DNA from: Dehalococcoidia bacterium
Lineage (GTDB): Bacteria; Chloroflexota; Dehalococcoidia; UBA6926
Assembly (NCBI GenBank): GCA_012271225.1
Contig: JAAXGS010000110.1
Span: 1 to 10,431 of the forward strand
Length of the DNA: 10,431 bases
Direction of reading: 5' to 3'
Both the position numbers and the translations under genes were made by a program. The notes under the pieces are model-generated. The model ran no database searches. It had not been told where the DNA came from and saw nothing but the letters and a program-made list of their open reading frames with translations. This document shows positions 1 to 7,430 of the stretch, in pieces; position 1 is the stretch's first letter, and every line of letters begins with the position of its first letter.

Positions 1-225
1 GGGGATGAGGAGAGATAGAACGTCCCGGCAGCGCTCCCTCGTTCCGATGCTCTCTGAAGGACTGCGCTTTGCCCAAAGAACCGCGCGGAAACGCGGCATC
101 TGCACGCGGGATGCGCGCGGCGAAACCATCAACGGCGAAAGCCGCGCCCACTCTCCCGCTAATCGCGGGGACGCGCGTCTGGCGGTCATCCCACTGCGCA
201 TGGACATAGTCCGTACAGGTGCGCT
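1..225. other. Upstream region of priA without a convincing gene
   Basis: I find no recognisable gene here. An arginine-rich frame (about 23% Arg) runs open from the window edge to 244 on the plus strand, and a minus-strand frame is open from about 206 to the edge. Both look like ordinary by-products of GC-rich DNA and neither has a good ribosome binding site. Several short perfect hairpins occur: CCGCG/CGCGG (81-85/92-96), CGGC-GAAA-GCCG (133-144, a GNRA tetraloop) and CCCGC/GCGGG (155-159/165-169). A 7-bp complement GGGATGA/TCATCCC (2-8/186-192) could close them, but a match of that length is expected by chance over this distance. I could not match it to RNase P RNA, tmRNA, SRP RNA or a tRNA. 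It may be an untranslated leader or plain spacer. Confidence 0.4.
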
Positions 226-235
226 GTGCTGTACG
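212..235 (+). repeat. 7-bp inverted repeat enclosing the priA start codon
   Basis: CGTACAG (212-218) and CTGTACG (229-235) are perfect reverse complements. The 10-nt loop between them contains the GTG start codon of priA (226-228). The only Shine-Dalgarno-like stretch, AGGTG (217-221), lies at the end of the left arm. In RNA this would hold the start codon in a hairpin loop. A DNA-binding dimer site is the alternative. The dyad is seen directly; any function is inference. Confidence 0.45.
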
Positions 236-2685
236 CGCAGGTAGCTGTCAACGCCCCCGGCGCGGGGCAGCGCAGCTTCAGCTACCTGGTGCCGGATGAG
301 CTGGCTCACCGTGTCCGTCCGGGGCACGCCGTTATTGTGCCGTTCGGCGCGCGCAGCTTTCAGGGCATCGTCCTTCAGGTCACGGAGGAGCCGGACTACT
401 CTGGGAAAATCCGGCCCATCCAGTCCCTCACTGATGACGCATCCGTTCTTTCTGAGGCGCTGATCGGGCTTGGCGACTGGGTCGCGCGGCGGTATCAGTC
501 TCCGCTGTATGCCGCGTATCGGCCAATGCTGCCGCCGGCTTTTGAGGGGAGACAGTCCGTCATTGTGCGCGTGACGGAGGAGGGGCAGGCGGCGGCGGAC
601 CGCGCGTCTCCGCTCCAGGCCGAGGTGCTCGATTTCGTCCTGATGGCCGGGGAGACCACCACGACTGCCATCCGGGATGAGTTGGGCGCGCGGGCCGCCC
701 GTGAAATATCGGCGTTGACGGGCAGGGGCTATCTGGATGCGTCAGAGGTCTGGGAGAGGCCGCGGATAGCGCCCCGTTTTGAGACGCATGTCCACGCGGC
801 AATCCCAATGCCTGATCTGCTGCCCAAAGCGGCGCAGCTGAGGGCCTGCGGGGCGTTTCGGCAGGCGGACGGGCTTGAGGCCCTGGCGGCCAATCCCGGC
901 GCGCGCCTGTCCGATCTTCGACGCCTGTCCGGCGCGTCGCGCGCGTCATGGGACGCCCTGGCGCGGGACGGCCTCATCACGATGGAGCAGCGTGAGGCAC
1001 GGCGTGACCCGCTCGCCTCGCGCGCGGCGGGCGCCCCCACGGCGGATCGAAGGCTGACCCCGCATCAGACCGATGCGGTCAACCGGATATCGGCGAGCCT
1101 TACGGACCGGGGGCATGCGGTCTTTCTCCTGCACGGCGTGACGGGCAGCGGGAAGACGGAGGTGTACCTGCAGGCGTTTCGGCGGGTGATTGAGCAGGGC
1201 AAGAAGGGGATCATGCTGGTCCCGGAGATTGCGCTGACGCCTCAGACGGTCAACCGGTTCTGGGAGCGGTATCCGGGGCGCGTCGCCGTGCTGCACAGCG
1301 GCCTGTCCCTGCGGGAGCAATACGATGAGTGGCGCAGCATTCAGGAGGGTCTGTTTGACATCGTCATCGGCTCACGGCGCGCCGTCTTCGCGCCAATCCC
1401 GAACGTCGGGCTGATTGTGGTGGATGAGGAGCAGGAGTGGACGTACAAGCAGGAATCCCCGACCCCGCGCTATCACGCCAGAGACGTCGCCATTGAGCGA
1501 GCGCGGCGCGAGGGGGCCGTCACGGTGCTTGGCAGCGCGACGCCGGACGTCGGCACCATGTATGCCGCGCTGCGCGGCGAGATCCAACTCATGGAGCTGC
1601 CCGGCCGTATCACGGTCTCCGATGACGCCGATGCCGGGGCGGGGTGGAGTGAGCGGCCGCTCGCGGATGTCGAGATTGTCGACCTGCGCGAGGAGCTCCT
1701 TGAGGGCAACCGAAGCATCTTCTCCCGGACGCTGCGGCAGGCCATGTCCGAAGCCCTGTCACGGGGTGAGCAGGCCATTCTCTTTATCAATCGACGCGGC
1801 GCCGGCCACGCTGTCCAGTGCCGGGCATGCGGCCATACAATGCGTTGCCGCCGGTGCACGATGGTTATGACCTTCCACGCCGACGACGAATCGATCGCGT
1901 GTCATTTGTGCGGGCGGCGGCGGCGCGCCCCTGCTCTATGCCCCCGCTGTCACCGGCGGACCATCCGCACCATCGGCATTGGCACGGAGCGCGTGGCGGA
2001 TGACGCGCAGGCCGCGTTTCCGGACGCGCGTGTTCTCCGCTGGGACAGGGACGCGGTGAATGAGGCGCACGGGCATGAGGCGATCCTCGCCGAGTTTGTC
2101 GACCGCAGGGCGGACATCCTTGTTGGAACGCAGATGATCGCCAAGGGGCTTGACCTGCCGGCGGTGACAATCGTCGGCGTCGTCAATGCGGACATCGGGC
2201 TGCACACGCCGGACTTTCACGCCTCGGAGCGGGTCTTTCAGGTGCTGTGCCAGGTGGCAGGCCGGGCCGGGCGCGGACACGCGCCGGGGCGGGTCATCAT
2301 CCAGACGTACGAGCCGGAGAATCAGGCGATTCAGGCCGCTGCCGCCCAGGACTACCAACAGTTCTATCTGCTTGAAACACAGTTCAGGCAGCGCATGGGA
2401 TACCCGCCGTACGGCCGCATGGCGCGGCTGATCTGCTCACGCAATTCATTGCGGGACGCGCAGATGGCATCGGAGCAGTTGGCGCGCGCATTGCGGAGTG
2501 AAATACGTTCGCGGGGGCTCATGCGCACGCGGATCATCGGCCCCGCTCCGGCGCAGCGGGAACGGCTGCGGGGACGGTATCGATGGCAGATTACCATTCT
2601 GGCGGACGAGCCCACGGAGGTGCTTGAGATGGTGGCCCTTCCCCGTGGCTGGACAGTGGACGTCGACCCCGTGAGCGGCGGCTGA
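226..2685 (+). CDS. priA: Primosomal protein N' (replication restart DNA helicase PriA)
   Basis: PriA is a 3'-to-5' superfamily 2 helicase that recognises stalled forks and D-loops and reloads the replicative helicase. The protein has 819 residues, somewhat longer than E. coli PriA (732). Residues 1 to about 105 fit the 3'-DNA-binding domain and are followed by a winged-helix region. Helicase lobe 1 has Walker A GVTGSGKT at 304-311 and motif II DEEQ at 400-403. Four zinc-binding cysteine pairs follow (532/535, 541/544, 559/562, 572/575), all intact. Lobe 2 has GTQMIAKG at 634-641 and QVAGRAGRG at 676-684. Motif II reads DEEQ instead of the DEEH typical of PriA, the only odd key residue. The GTG start is chosen because the conserved N-terminal strand begins right there and no usable in-frame start lies just upstream; the SD is weak. 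The identification is secure. Confidence 0.97.
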   Translation: MLYAQVAVNAPGAGQRSFSYLVPDELAHRVRPGHAVIVPFGARSFQGIVLQVTEEPDYSGKIRPIQSLTDDASVLSEALIGLGDWVARRYQSPLYAAYRPMLPPAFEGRQSVIVRVTEEGQAAADRASPLQAEVLDFVLMAGETTTTAIRDELGARAAREISALTGRGYLDASEVWERPRIAPRFETHVHAAIPMPDLLPKAAQLRACGAFRQADGLEALAANPGARLSDLRRLSGASRASWDALARDGLITMEQREARRDPLASRAAGAPTADRRLTPHQTDAVNRISASLTDRGHAVFLLHGVTGSGKTEVYLQAFRRVIEQGKKGIMLVPEIALTPQTVNRFWERYPGRVAVLHSGLSLREQYDEWRSIQEGLFDIVIGSRRAVFAPIPNVGLIVVDEEQEWTYKQESPTPRYHARDVAIERARREGAVTVLGSATPDVGTMYAALRGEIQLMELPGRITVSDDADAGAGWSERPLADVEIVDLREELLEGNRSIFSRTLRQAMSEALSRGEQAILFINRRGAGHAVQCRACGHTMRCRRCTMVMTFHADDESIACHLCGRRRRAPALCPRCHRRTIRTIGIGTERVADDAQAAFPDARVLRWDRDAVNEAHGHEAILAEFVDRRADILVGTQMIAKGLDLPAVTIVGVVNADIGLHTPDFHASERVFQVLCQVAGRAGRGHAPGRVIIQTYEPENQAIQAAAAQDYQQFYLLETQFRQRMGYPPYGRMARLICSRNSLRDAQMASEQLARALRSEIRSRGLMRTRIIGPAPAQRERLRGRYRWQITILADEPTEVLEMVALPRGWTVDVDPVSGG

Positions 2686-2690
2686 TCCCG

Positions 2691-2720
2691 TTTACAGTGA
2701 CGCAGGGCGCTAGATATACT
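2691..2720 (+). promoter_or_regulatory. Sigma70-type promoter of def
   Basis: TTTACA (2691-2696) and TATACT (2715-2720) each match the sigma70 consensus hexamer at five of six bases and are separated by 18 bp. The promoter sits in the 48-bp gap between priA and def. Transcription would start near 2726-2728, only about 6-8 nt before the def ATG at 2734, and that ATG has no Shine-Dalgarno sequence. This fits an almost leaderless mRNA. It would also drive the downstream cca and possibly secDF. Confidence 0.7.
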
Positions 2721-2733
2721 TATCTCGTCACCA

Positions 2734-3351
2734 ATGACTGTCATTCCGGTTCGCCGTATGCCTGACCCCGTGTTGCGCGAGAAAACGCGGCGCGTGCCAA
2801 CGGTGACACGCGCGGTGCGATCACTGATCGATGACATGATTGAGACGATGCACGTCGAGAACGGCGTCGGTATCGCGGCCAATCAGATTGGAAACAAACT
2901 GCGCGTGGCGTACATCGAGATTTCTGAAGAGCGGGATGAGGACGGACACATCATTCAGGAAGCGGCAAAGCACGTTCTCATCAATCCGGAGATCATTCGA
3001 CGCGTCGGTGAGCGTGAGGTCGATGAGGGCTGTCTCAGCATTCCCGGCTGGCGCGGCACGCTCACTAGGTCTGTGCGCGTGACGGCAAAGGCCCTGGACC
3101 TGAATGGACGGGAGGTTCGAATCCGCGCCGGAGGCCTGCTCGCGCAGGCCCTGGAGCATGAAACGGACCATCTGAACGGCGTGGTCTATATTGACCGAAT
3201 GGATGACTCGGGAAAGCTCTTCGCCATCGCCCCGCGGGGCGAGGAGGGTGAGCAGCCGCCCGTGTCCACCGACTCCGCCCCGCCGCCCGATGCTGATGTG
3301 ATATGGCGCCTGCGGCGGCCCGTGGCCCCCGTCACCCGGCGCCGCGCATGA
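2734..3351 (+). CDS. def: Peptide deformylase
   Basis: This metalloenzyme removes the N-formyl group from the initiator methionine of new proteins as they leave the ribosome. All three family motifs are present: GVGIAANQ (44-51), EGCLS (98-102, with metal ligand Cys100) and HETDH (142-146, ligands His142 and His146 and catalytic Glu143). The length is 205 residues, slightly above the usual 160-190. The excess is a Pro/Arg-rich tail after about residue 165 that resembles no known domain. The ATG start fits the conserved N-terminus (I-P-x-x-x-x-P-D-P-V-L-R) and lies directly behind a promoter with no SD. The stop overlaps the next ORF in ATGA. The often-adjacent fmt gene (Met-tRNA formyltransferase) does not follow. 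Confidence 0.97.
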   Translation: MTVIPVRRMPDPVLREKTRRVPTVTRAVRSLIDDMIETMHVENGVGIAANQIGNKLRVAYIEISEERDEDGHIIQEAAKHVLINPEIIRRVGEREVDEGCLSIPGWRGTLTRSVRVTAKALDLNGREVRIRAGGLLAQALEHETDHLNGVVYIDRMDDSGKLFAIAPRGEEGEQPPVSTDSAPPPDADVIWRLRRPVAPVTRRRA

Positions 3352-4895
3352 CGCACATGACCGGGCGCCTGTCCATGCGAGGAACGCCGGTCGGCGATCT
3401 GCTTGAGCGCTCACGGCAGTTCTTTGCGGCGCGCGGTCTCCCCGCCTGGGTCATCGGGGGGTATGTCAGAGACCTCCTGCTCAACGTCGCGACGCACGAT
3501 GGCGATCTTGGCGTGGGTTCACGCGATGTTGAGATGGTTGGCAGGGAGCTTGCGGATGAGATTGGCGGCTCCTTCTATGTGCTTGATCAGGCGCGGCGCT
3601 ACGTGCGCGTTCTGGCGCCGCACAACGCCGAAGGCGCGCGCATCCAACTCGATCTGACCCCGATTGACGACAATATTGTCAGCGACCTGTCACGCCGTGA
3701 TTTCACGATTGACGCGATGGCCCTGCCCATCGATTCGTGGGATTCACCGGCGGCGGTCATCGATCCGTTTGACGGGCGCGGCGACCTGCGGCGCTCTGTC
3801 ATCCGCATCGTTCGGGATGACGTATTCCTCGCCGACGGCGTCAGGCTCCTGCGCGCCGTGCGGCTCGCCCGCCAGCTGGACTTTCTGCTGGCGGACGAGA
3901 CGGCAGCCGCCATGCGCCGTGACGTGGCGCACATCGCGGACGTGTCCGCGGAGCGGCTGAAGGATGAACTGTGCAAACTCCTGGCTCTGCCGGATGCGAG
4001 GGGAGCGCTGCGAACCCTTGAAAACCTGGGCATCCGGCGGCACATTCTGCCGGAGTTGGACCGGACGCAGGGCGTGGAGCAGCCGAGCGAGCACTATTGG
4101 GACGTCTTCAACCACCTGATTGAGACGGTTGGATACATGGACCGCATCCTTGATCCGGCCGGGCGGCTGTCAGACCCGATTGTGTCAGCGCTGCCCTGGA
4201 GCGACGATGTGACGTCCTATTTCAACGCGGAGGTGGCCGGCGGGCTCCACCGCGCCACGCTGACAAGGCTTGCGTGCCTGCTGCATGACATTGCCAAGCC
4301 GGAAACCAAAACCGTAGATGAGGAGGGCCGGACGCGCTTTCTTGGCCACCCGGAACAGGGCGCAGATAGTGCGCGGGCGCTGATGGAGCGCCTGCACTTT
4401 GGTCGCCGCGCCACGGATTATGTGACGCTGGCGGTGCGGCAGCATCTGCGGCCCATGCAGCTGAGCCATGACATGGAGCCGCCCACGCGGCGCTCCCTCT
4501 ATCGGTACAAACGCGATCTGGGCGACGCCGCCATCGGCACGCTGTATCTGAGCATGGCGGATTACCTTGCGGCCCGTGGGGCCAGGCTGGATGCCGATGA
4601 GTGGCGCAGGCGCGTCAGTCACTGTAGCCTTGTTCTGGAGTCGATTCTTCAGGAGCCCGAGGACTCCGTGTCAGCCCCCCTGCCGGCGAACGGCCGGATG
4701 CTGATGGAGGCGCTCGGCATGCAGCCGGGCCCGGAGTTGGGACGCATTATCGAGGCTGTGCGGGAAGCCTTCGCGACCGGCCTCGTTTCGACGCCGGACG
4801 AGGCCATCGCGTTTGCCCGGCGGGAACGGGAAGGGCGCAACGCTCCCCTCCGACGAGGCGAGCGCGGGCACAGTCCTGTGGGGAGAGGAAACTAG
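3348..4895 (+). CDS. cca: CCA tRNA nucleotidyltransferase / poly(A) polymerase family protein with HD domain
   Basis: Class II nucleotidyltransferase that adds or repairs the 3' CCA of tRNAs; some relatives add poly(A) tails and sequence alone does not fully separate them. With the ATG at 3348 it has 515 residues. The N-terminal head carries GGYVRD (37-42) and the two metal-binding carboxylates as D51-G-D53, a DxD motif that normally reads DID. RRDFTIDA (116-123) and a DPFDGRGDL stretch follow, then the RNA- and primer-binding segment D-G-V-R-L-L-R-A-V-R. The C-terminal half has an HD phosphohydrolase-type domain with H313-D314 in LLHDIAKP. The start was chosen because it overlaps the def stop as ATGA, which suggests translational coupling. 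An in-frame ATG at 3303 would lie deep inside def and there are others at 3357 and 3375. The tail is long compared with E. coli Cca (412 residues). Confidence 0.92.
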   Translation: MTHMTGRLSMRGTPVGDLLERSRQFFAARGLPAWVIGGYVRDLLLNVATHDGDLGVGSRDVEMVGRELADEIGGSFYVLDQARRYVRVLAPHNAEGARIQLDLTPIDDNIVSDLSRRDFTIDAMALPIDSWDSPAAVIDPFDGRGDLRRSVIRIVRDDVFLADGVRLLRAVRLARQLDFLLADETAAAMRRDVAHIADVSAERLKDELCKLLALPDARGALRTLENLGIRRHILPELDRTQGVEQPSEHYWDVFNHLIETVGYMDRILDPAGRLSDPIVSALPWSDDVTSYFNAEVAGGLHRATLTRLACLLHDIAKPETKTVDEEGRTRFLGHPEQGADSARALMERLHFGRRATDYVTLAVRQHLRPMQLSHDMEPPTRRSLYRYKRDLGDAAIGTLYLSMADYLAARGARLDADEWRRRVSHCSLVLESILQEPEDSVSAPLPANGRMLMEALGMQPGPELGRIIEAVREAFATGLVSTPDEAIAFARREREGRNAPLRRGERGHSPVGRGN

Positions 4896-4899
4896 ATCG

Positions 4900-6405
4900 G
4901 TGCGTCTGCGTCTGCGACAACTGCCCGGAGCAATCGGGGGCCTCCTGCAACAACTGCTTGGGCTGGCCTGGCGGCGCCTGCAGAGGTGGATCATCCCGGG
5001 CTCCATCGCCCTGATCGTGCTTGCCGCGGCGGTCAGCATCGCCCGGCCGGAGTGGTACATTCCGCTCATTGAGATTGAGCGCGGGCATGAGGAGACACCC
5101 CTCGGCCTGACCCTGGGGCTTGACCTGCAGGGCGGGGCGCATCTGGTGTATGAGACCGTGGACCCCAATCCAACGCAGGAGCAGTTGGAGGGCGTTGTGG
5201 CCATCATCCGGACGCGCGTCGATCAGTTCGGCGTCGCGGAGCCGTTGATTCAGACGCTCGGCGTGAACCGTATCGTTGCCCAGTTGCCCGGCGTCGAGGA
5301 TGTGCAGGCGGCCAAGGATCTCATCGGCGCGACCGCCATCCTGGACTTCCGTGAGCTTGTCCCGGTCCCCGTTGAACCCACGCCAACGCCTGAGGCGCCC
5401 GAGACGGATGACTCCGCTCCCGATGACGAATCCGCCGCGCCCGGCGCGGAGGATGAGGCGGAGCTCACGCCCACACCAGAGCCGACGCCGGAGTTTCGCC
5501 TTGAGTGGCAGATTGCCGCCGCAACGGTGGACGGCGAGGAGGTGCTGCTGACGGGTGACCGGCTTGAGCCGGGCTCCGCGCAGGTTGGTTTCGATGAGAT
5601 CGGCGAGCCGCAGGTGGTGTTTCAGTTGGACAGACAGGGCTCAGAGGCGTTCCGGCAGGTGTCGGCGCGTTTGGTCGGACAGCAGATCGGCATCTTTCTG
5701 GATGATCTGCCGCTGCTGACGCCGGTTGTGCAGGCGGAGATTCCGCGGGACCCCCGCATTACCGGCCTCGAATTACAGGAAGCCCAGACCCTGGCGATTC
5801 AGCTGAACGCGGGCGCGTTCCCCGTCCCTCTGAATCAGGAGCCGATCCTGGAACGCGATGTTGACGCGTTTCTGGGGGCGGACGCTCTCTCCCGCGGGCT
5901 GAGCGCCGGGCTTGTTGGCCTGATCCTGGTGGCGGTGTTCATGGTTCTCTACTACCGCATGAACGGAATTGTGGCCGCCGCCGCCCTCATCATCTACGCG
6001 GTCCTCGTGCTGGGCGTCTTCAAATCGATGCCCGTCGTTCTGACGCTCTCAGGGCTGGCGGCGTTCGTGCTCTCGTTCGGGTTCGCTGTTGATGCGAACG
6101 TCCTCATCTTTGAGCGAATGAAGGAGGAGTTGCGCGCGGGGCGGAGCATTGGCTCCGCGATTGACATCGGATTCAATCGGGCGTGGCCGGCCATTCGGGA
6201 CGGGAACTTCACCACCCTGATCATCGCCGCAATTCTGTTCTGGTTCGGCGGGCGGCTTGGCGCGGGCCTTGTCCAGGGCTTCGCGCTGACCCTTGCCATC
6301 GGTGTCGCTCTCAGCATGTTCACAGCGCTGATTGTGACCCGACGCCTGCTTCGAGCCGTCACCGGCATAGAGGCGCTGCGCCGAATGAGGCTGTACGTGC
6401 CGTAA
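4900..6405 (+). CDS. secD: Protein translocase subunit SecD
   Basis: SecD is an inner-membrane partner of SecYEG that uses the proton gradient with SecF to complete protein export. The GTG at 4900 gives 501 residues. It lies 4 bp after the preceding stop, behind GGAGAGG (4882-4888). A longer frame from TTG 4813 would overlap cca by 83 bp and adds no conserved sequence. TM1 spans about 31-48. The D1 motif GLDLQGGAHLVYE is at 73-85 and the large periplasmic P1 domain follows. TM2 begins near 335. The signature DANVLIFER starts at 398 in the TM4 region. Within P1, residues 155-198 form a Pro/Thr/Asp/Glu-rich low-complexity insert, so the domain is split by a flexible acidic linker. SecF follows with its SD overlapping the secD stop. 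Confidence 0.95.
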   Translation: MRLRLRQLPGAIGGLLQQLLGLAWRRLQRWIIPGSIALIVLAAAVSIARPEWYIPLIEIERGHEETPLGLTLGLDLQGGAHLVYETVDPNPTQEQLEGVVAIIRTRVDQFGVAEPLIQTLGVNRIVAQLPGVEDVQAAKDLIGATAILDFRELVPVPVEPTPTPEAPETDDSAPDDESAAPGAEDEAELTPTPEPTPEFRLEWQIAAATVDGEEVLLTGDRLEPGSAQVGFDEIGEPQVVFQLDRQGSEAFRQVSARLVGQQIGIFLDDLPLLTPVVQAEIPRDPRITGLELQEAQTLAIQLNAGAFPVPLNQEPILERDVDAFLGADALSRGLSAGLVGLILVAVFMVLYYRMNGIVAAAALIIYAVLVLGVFKSMPVVLTLSGLAAFVLSFGFAVDANVLIFERMKEELRAGRSIGSAIDIGFNRAWPAIRDGNFTTLIIAAILFWFGGRLGAGLVQGFALTLAIGVALSMFTALIVTRRLLRAVTGIEALRRMRLYVP

Positions 6406-6419
6406 GGGGACCATCGATT

Positions 6420-7397
6420 GTGATTGACTTCGCTAAATACCGGGCCTCCTACTTCCTGTTCTCACTCACGGTGATCATCGCCGGCATCGCCGCGCTCTTT
6501 CTTGGGCCGGGCCTGCGCTTCAGCATCGAATTCAGCAGCGGCGCAGCCGTCAACGCCACGTTTCTTGAGGTGACGCCGCAGGAGAGTATTGAGCTTGCCA
6601 TCGATTCCCTGGGATACGAGAGCGCGGTGGTGCAGGGGCTTGGCGACCGTGAGTATTTCCTGCGGCTGCCGGTGGCGGAGGCGTCGGAAAGGCAGCAGCT
6701 GGACGTGCGGCTGGCGTTGGAGGAGCACGCCGGGGAACTGGAGGGCTACAGCTTTGACCTTGTCTCACCCGCCGTCGCGCGGGAGACGGTGCGCAACGGT
6801 CTCATCGCCGTCCTCATCGCCGTCATTGGCATACTCGGCTACATCGTCTATGCGTTCCGCAGCGTTCGCCACCCGTTCCGATACGGCATTGCGGCCATCA
6901 TCGCCCTGGTGCATGACATCGCGGCTGCGTTTGCCGTGGCGGGTCTCTTCATGCTCATCGCCTCTCAGTGGCTGCACCTGGAGATCAGCAGCATGTTTCT
7001 GGTTGGGGTGCTCACGCTGCTTGGCTACAGCATCAATGACACCATCGTGATCTTTGACCGCATTCGGGAGAACATCCTGCGTGAGACCAGCCGTGACATT
7101 GTTGCGACGGCGAACTACAGCATCATGGAGAGCATGGCGCGCTCCATCAACACAAGCTTCACGACGCTCGTCGTTCTTTTGGCGCTGTTCCTGCTGGGGC
7201 CGACAACGATACGCGACTTCCTGTTCGTGATGATCGTGGGCGTCGTCTCGGGAACCTACAGCTCCGTGTTCACGGCAACGCAGGTCCTTGTCTCGTGGGA
7301 GACGCGCAGCCTCGGCAGGCTGCCGTTCCTCGGCGGCGGACGCGGGGGCGCTGCGCCATCGCCATCCACCCCGGCCCGCGCATCCCAGGGCGGGTGA
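6420..7397 (+). CDS. secF: Protein translocase subunit SecF
   Basis: SecF pairs with SecD in the proton-driven late step of Sec export. From the GTG at 6420 the protein has 325 residues, close to the usual size. The start is supported by AAGGGGA (6404-6410) nine bases upstream and by M-I-D-F-A-K-Y-R, the usual cytoplasmic lead into TM1. The frame stays open upstream to 6183 but that part lies inside secD and has no SecF character. A periplasmic loop follows TM1; its motif, usually G-I-D-F-T-G-G, reads S-I-E-F-S-S-G (residues 35-41). The family signature GYSINDTIVIFDR is at 202-214, and F-T-T-L followed by the conserved C-terminal GTYSS are present. The gene is translationally linked to secD. 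Confidence 0.95.
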   Translation: MIDFAKYRASYFLFSLTVIIAGIAALFLGPGLRFSIEFSSGAAVNATFLEVTPQESIELAIDSLGYESAVVQGLGDREYFLRLPVAEASERQQLDVRLALEEHAGELEGYSFDLVSPAVARETVRNGLIAVLIAVIGILGYIVYAFRSVRHPFRYGIAAIIALVHDIAAAFAVAGLFMLIASQWLHLEISSMFLVGVLTLLGYSINDTIVIFDRIRENILRETSRDIVATANYSIMESMARSINTSFTTLVVLLALFLLGPTTIRDFLFVMIVGVVSGTYSSVFTATQVLVSWETRSLGRLPFLGGGRGGAAPSPSTPARASQGG

Positions 7398-7430
7398 CAT
7401 GCGTCATCGAATCACAGGGGCCGGTGAGCG

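Noticed and set aside
5..244. 79-codon plus-strand ORF upstream of priA
   Set aside because: About 23% Arg, no recognisable family, no SD for its ATG and overlap with the priA start; typical of a chance frame in GC-rich DNA. It could at most be the tail of a gene beginning outside the window.
2821..3414. 197-codon minus-strand ORF
   Set aside because: Antisense to def and the start of cca, both of which show complete family motifs; a shadow frame.
4813..4899. Extended N-terminus for SecD starting at TTG
   Set aside because: It would overlap cca by 83 bp and the added residues are not conserved sequence; GTG at 4900 sits 4 bp after the cca stop with an SD upstream.
6183..6419. Extended N-terminus for SecF
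   Set aside because: The extra codons lie within secD in another frame and have no SecF character; the GTG at 6420 has a good SD.
7395..7406. TGAC-ATGC-GTCA dyad after the secF stop
   Set aside because: Only four-base arms, partly within the stop codon; too weak to call a site.
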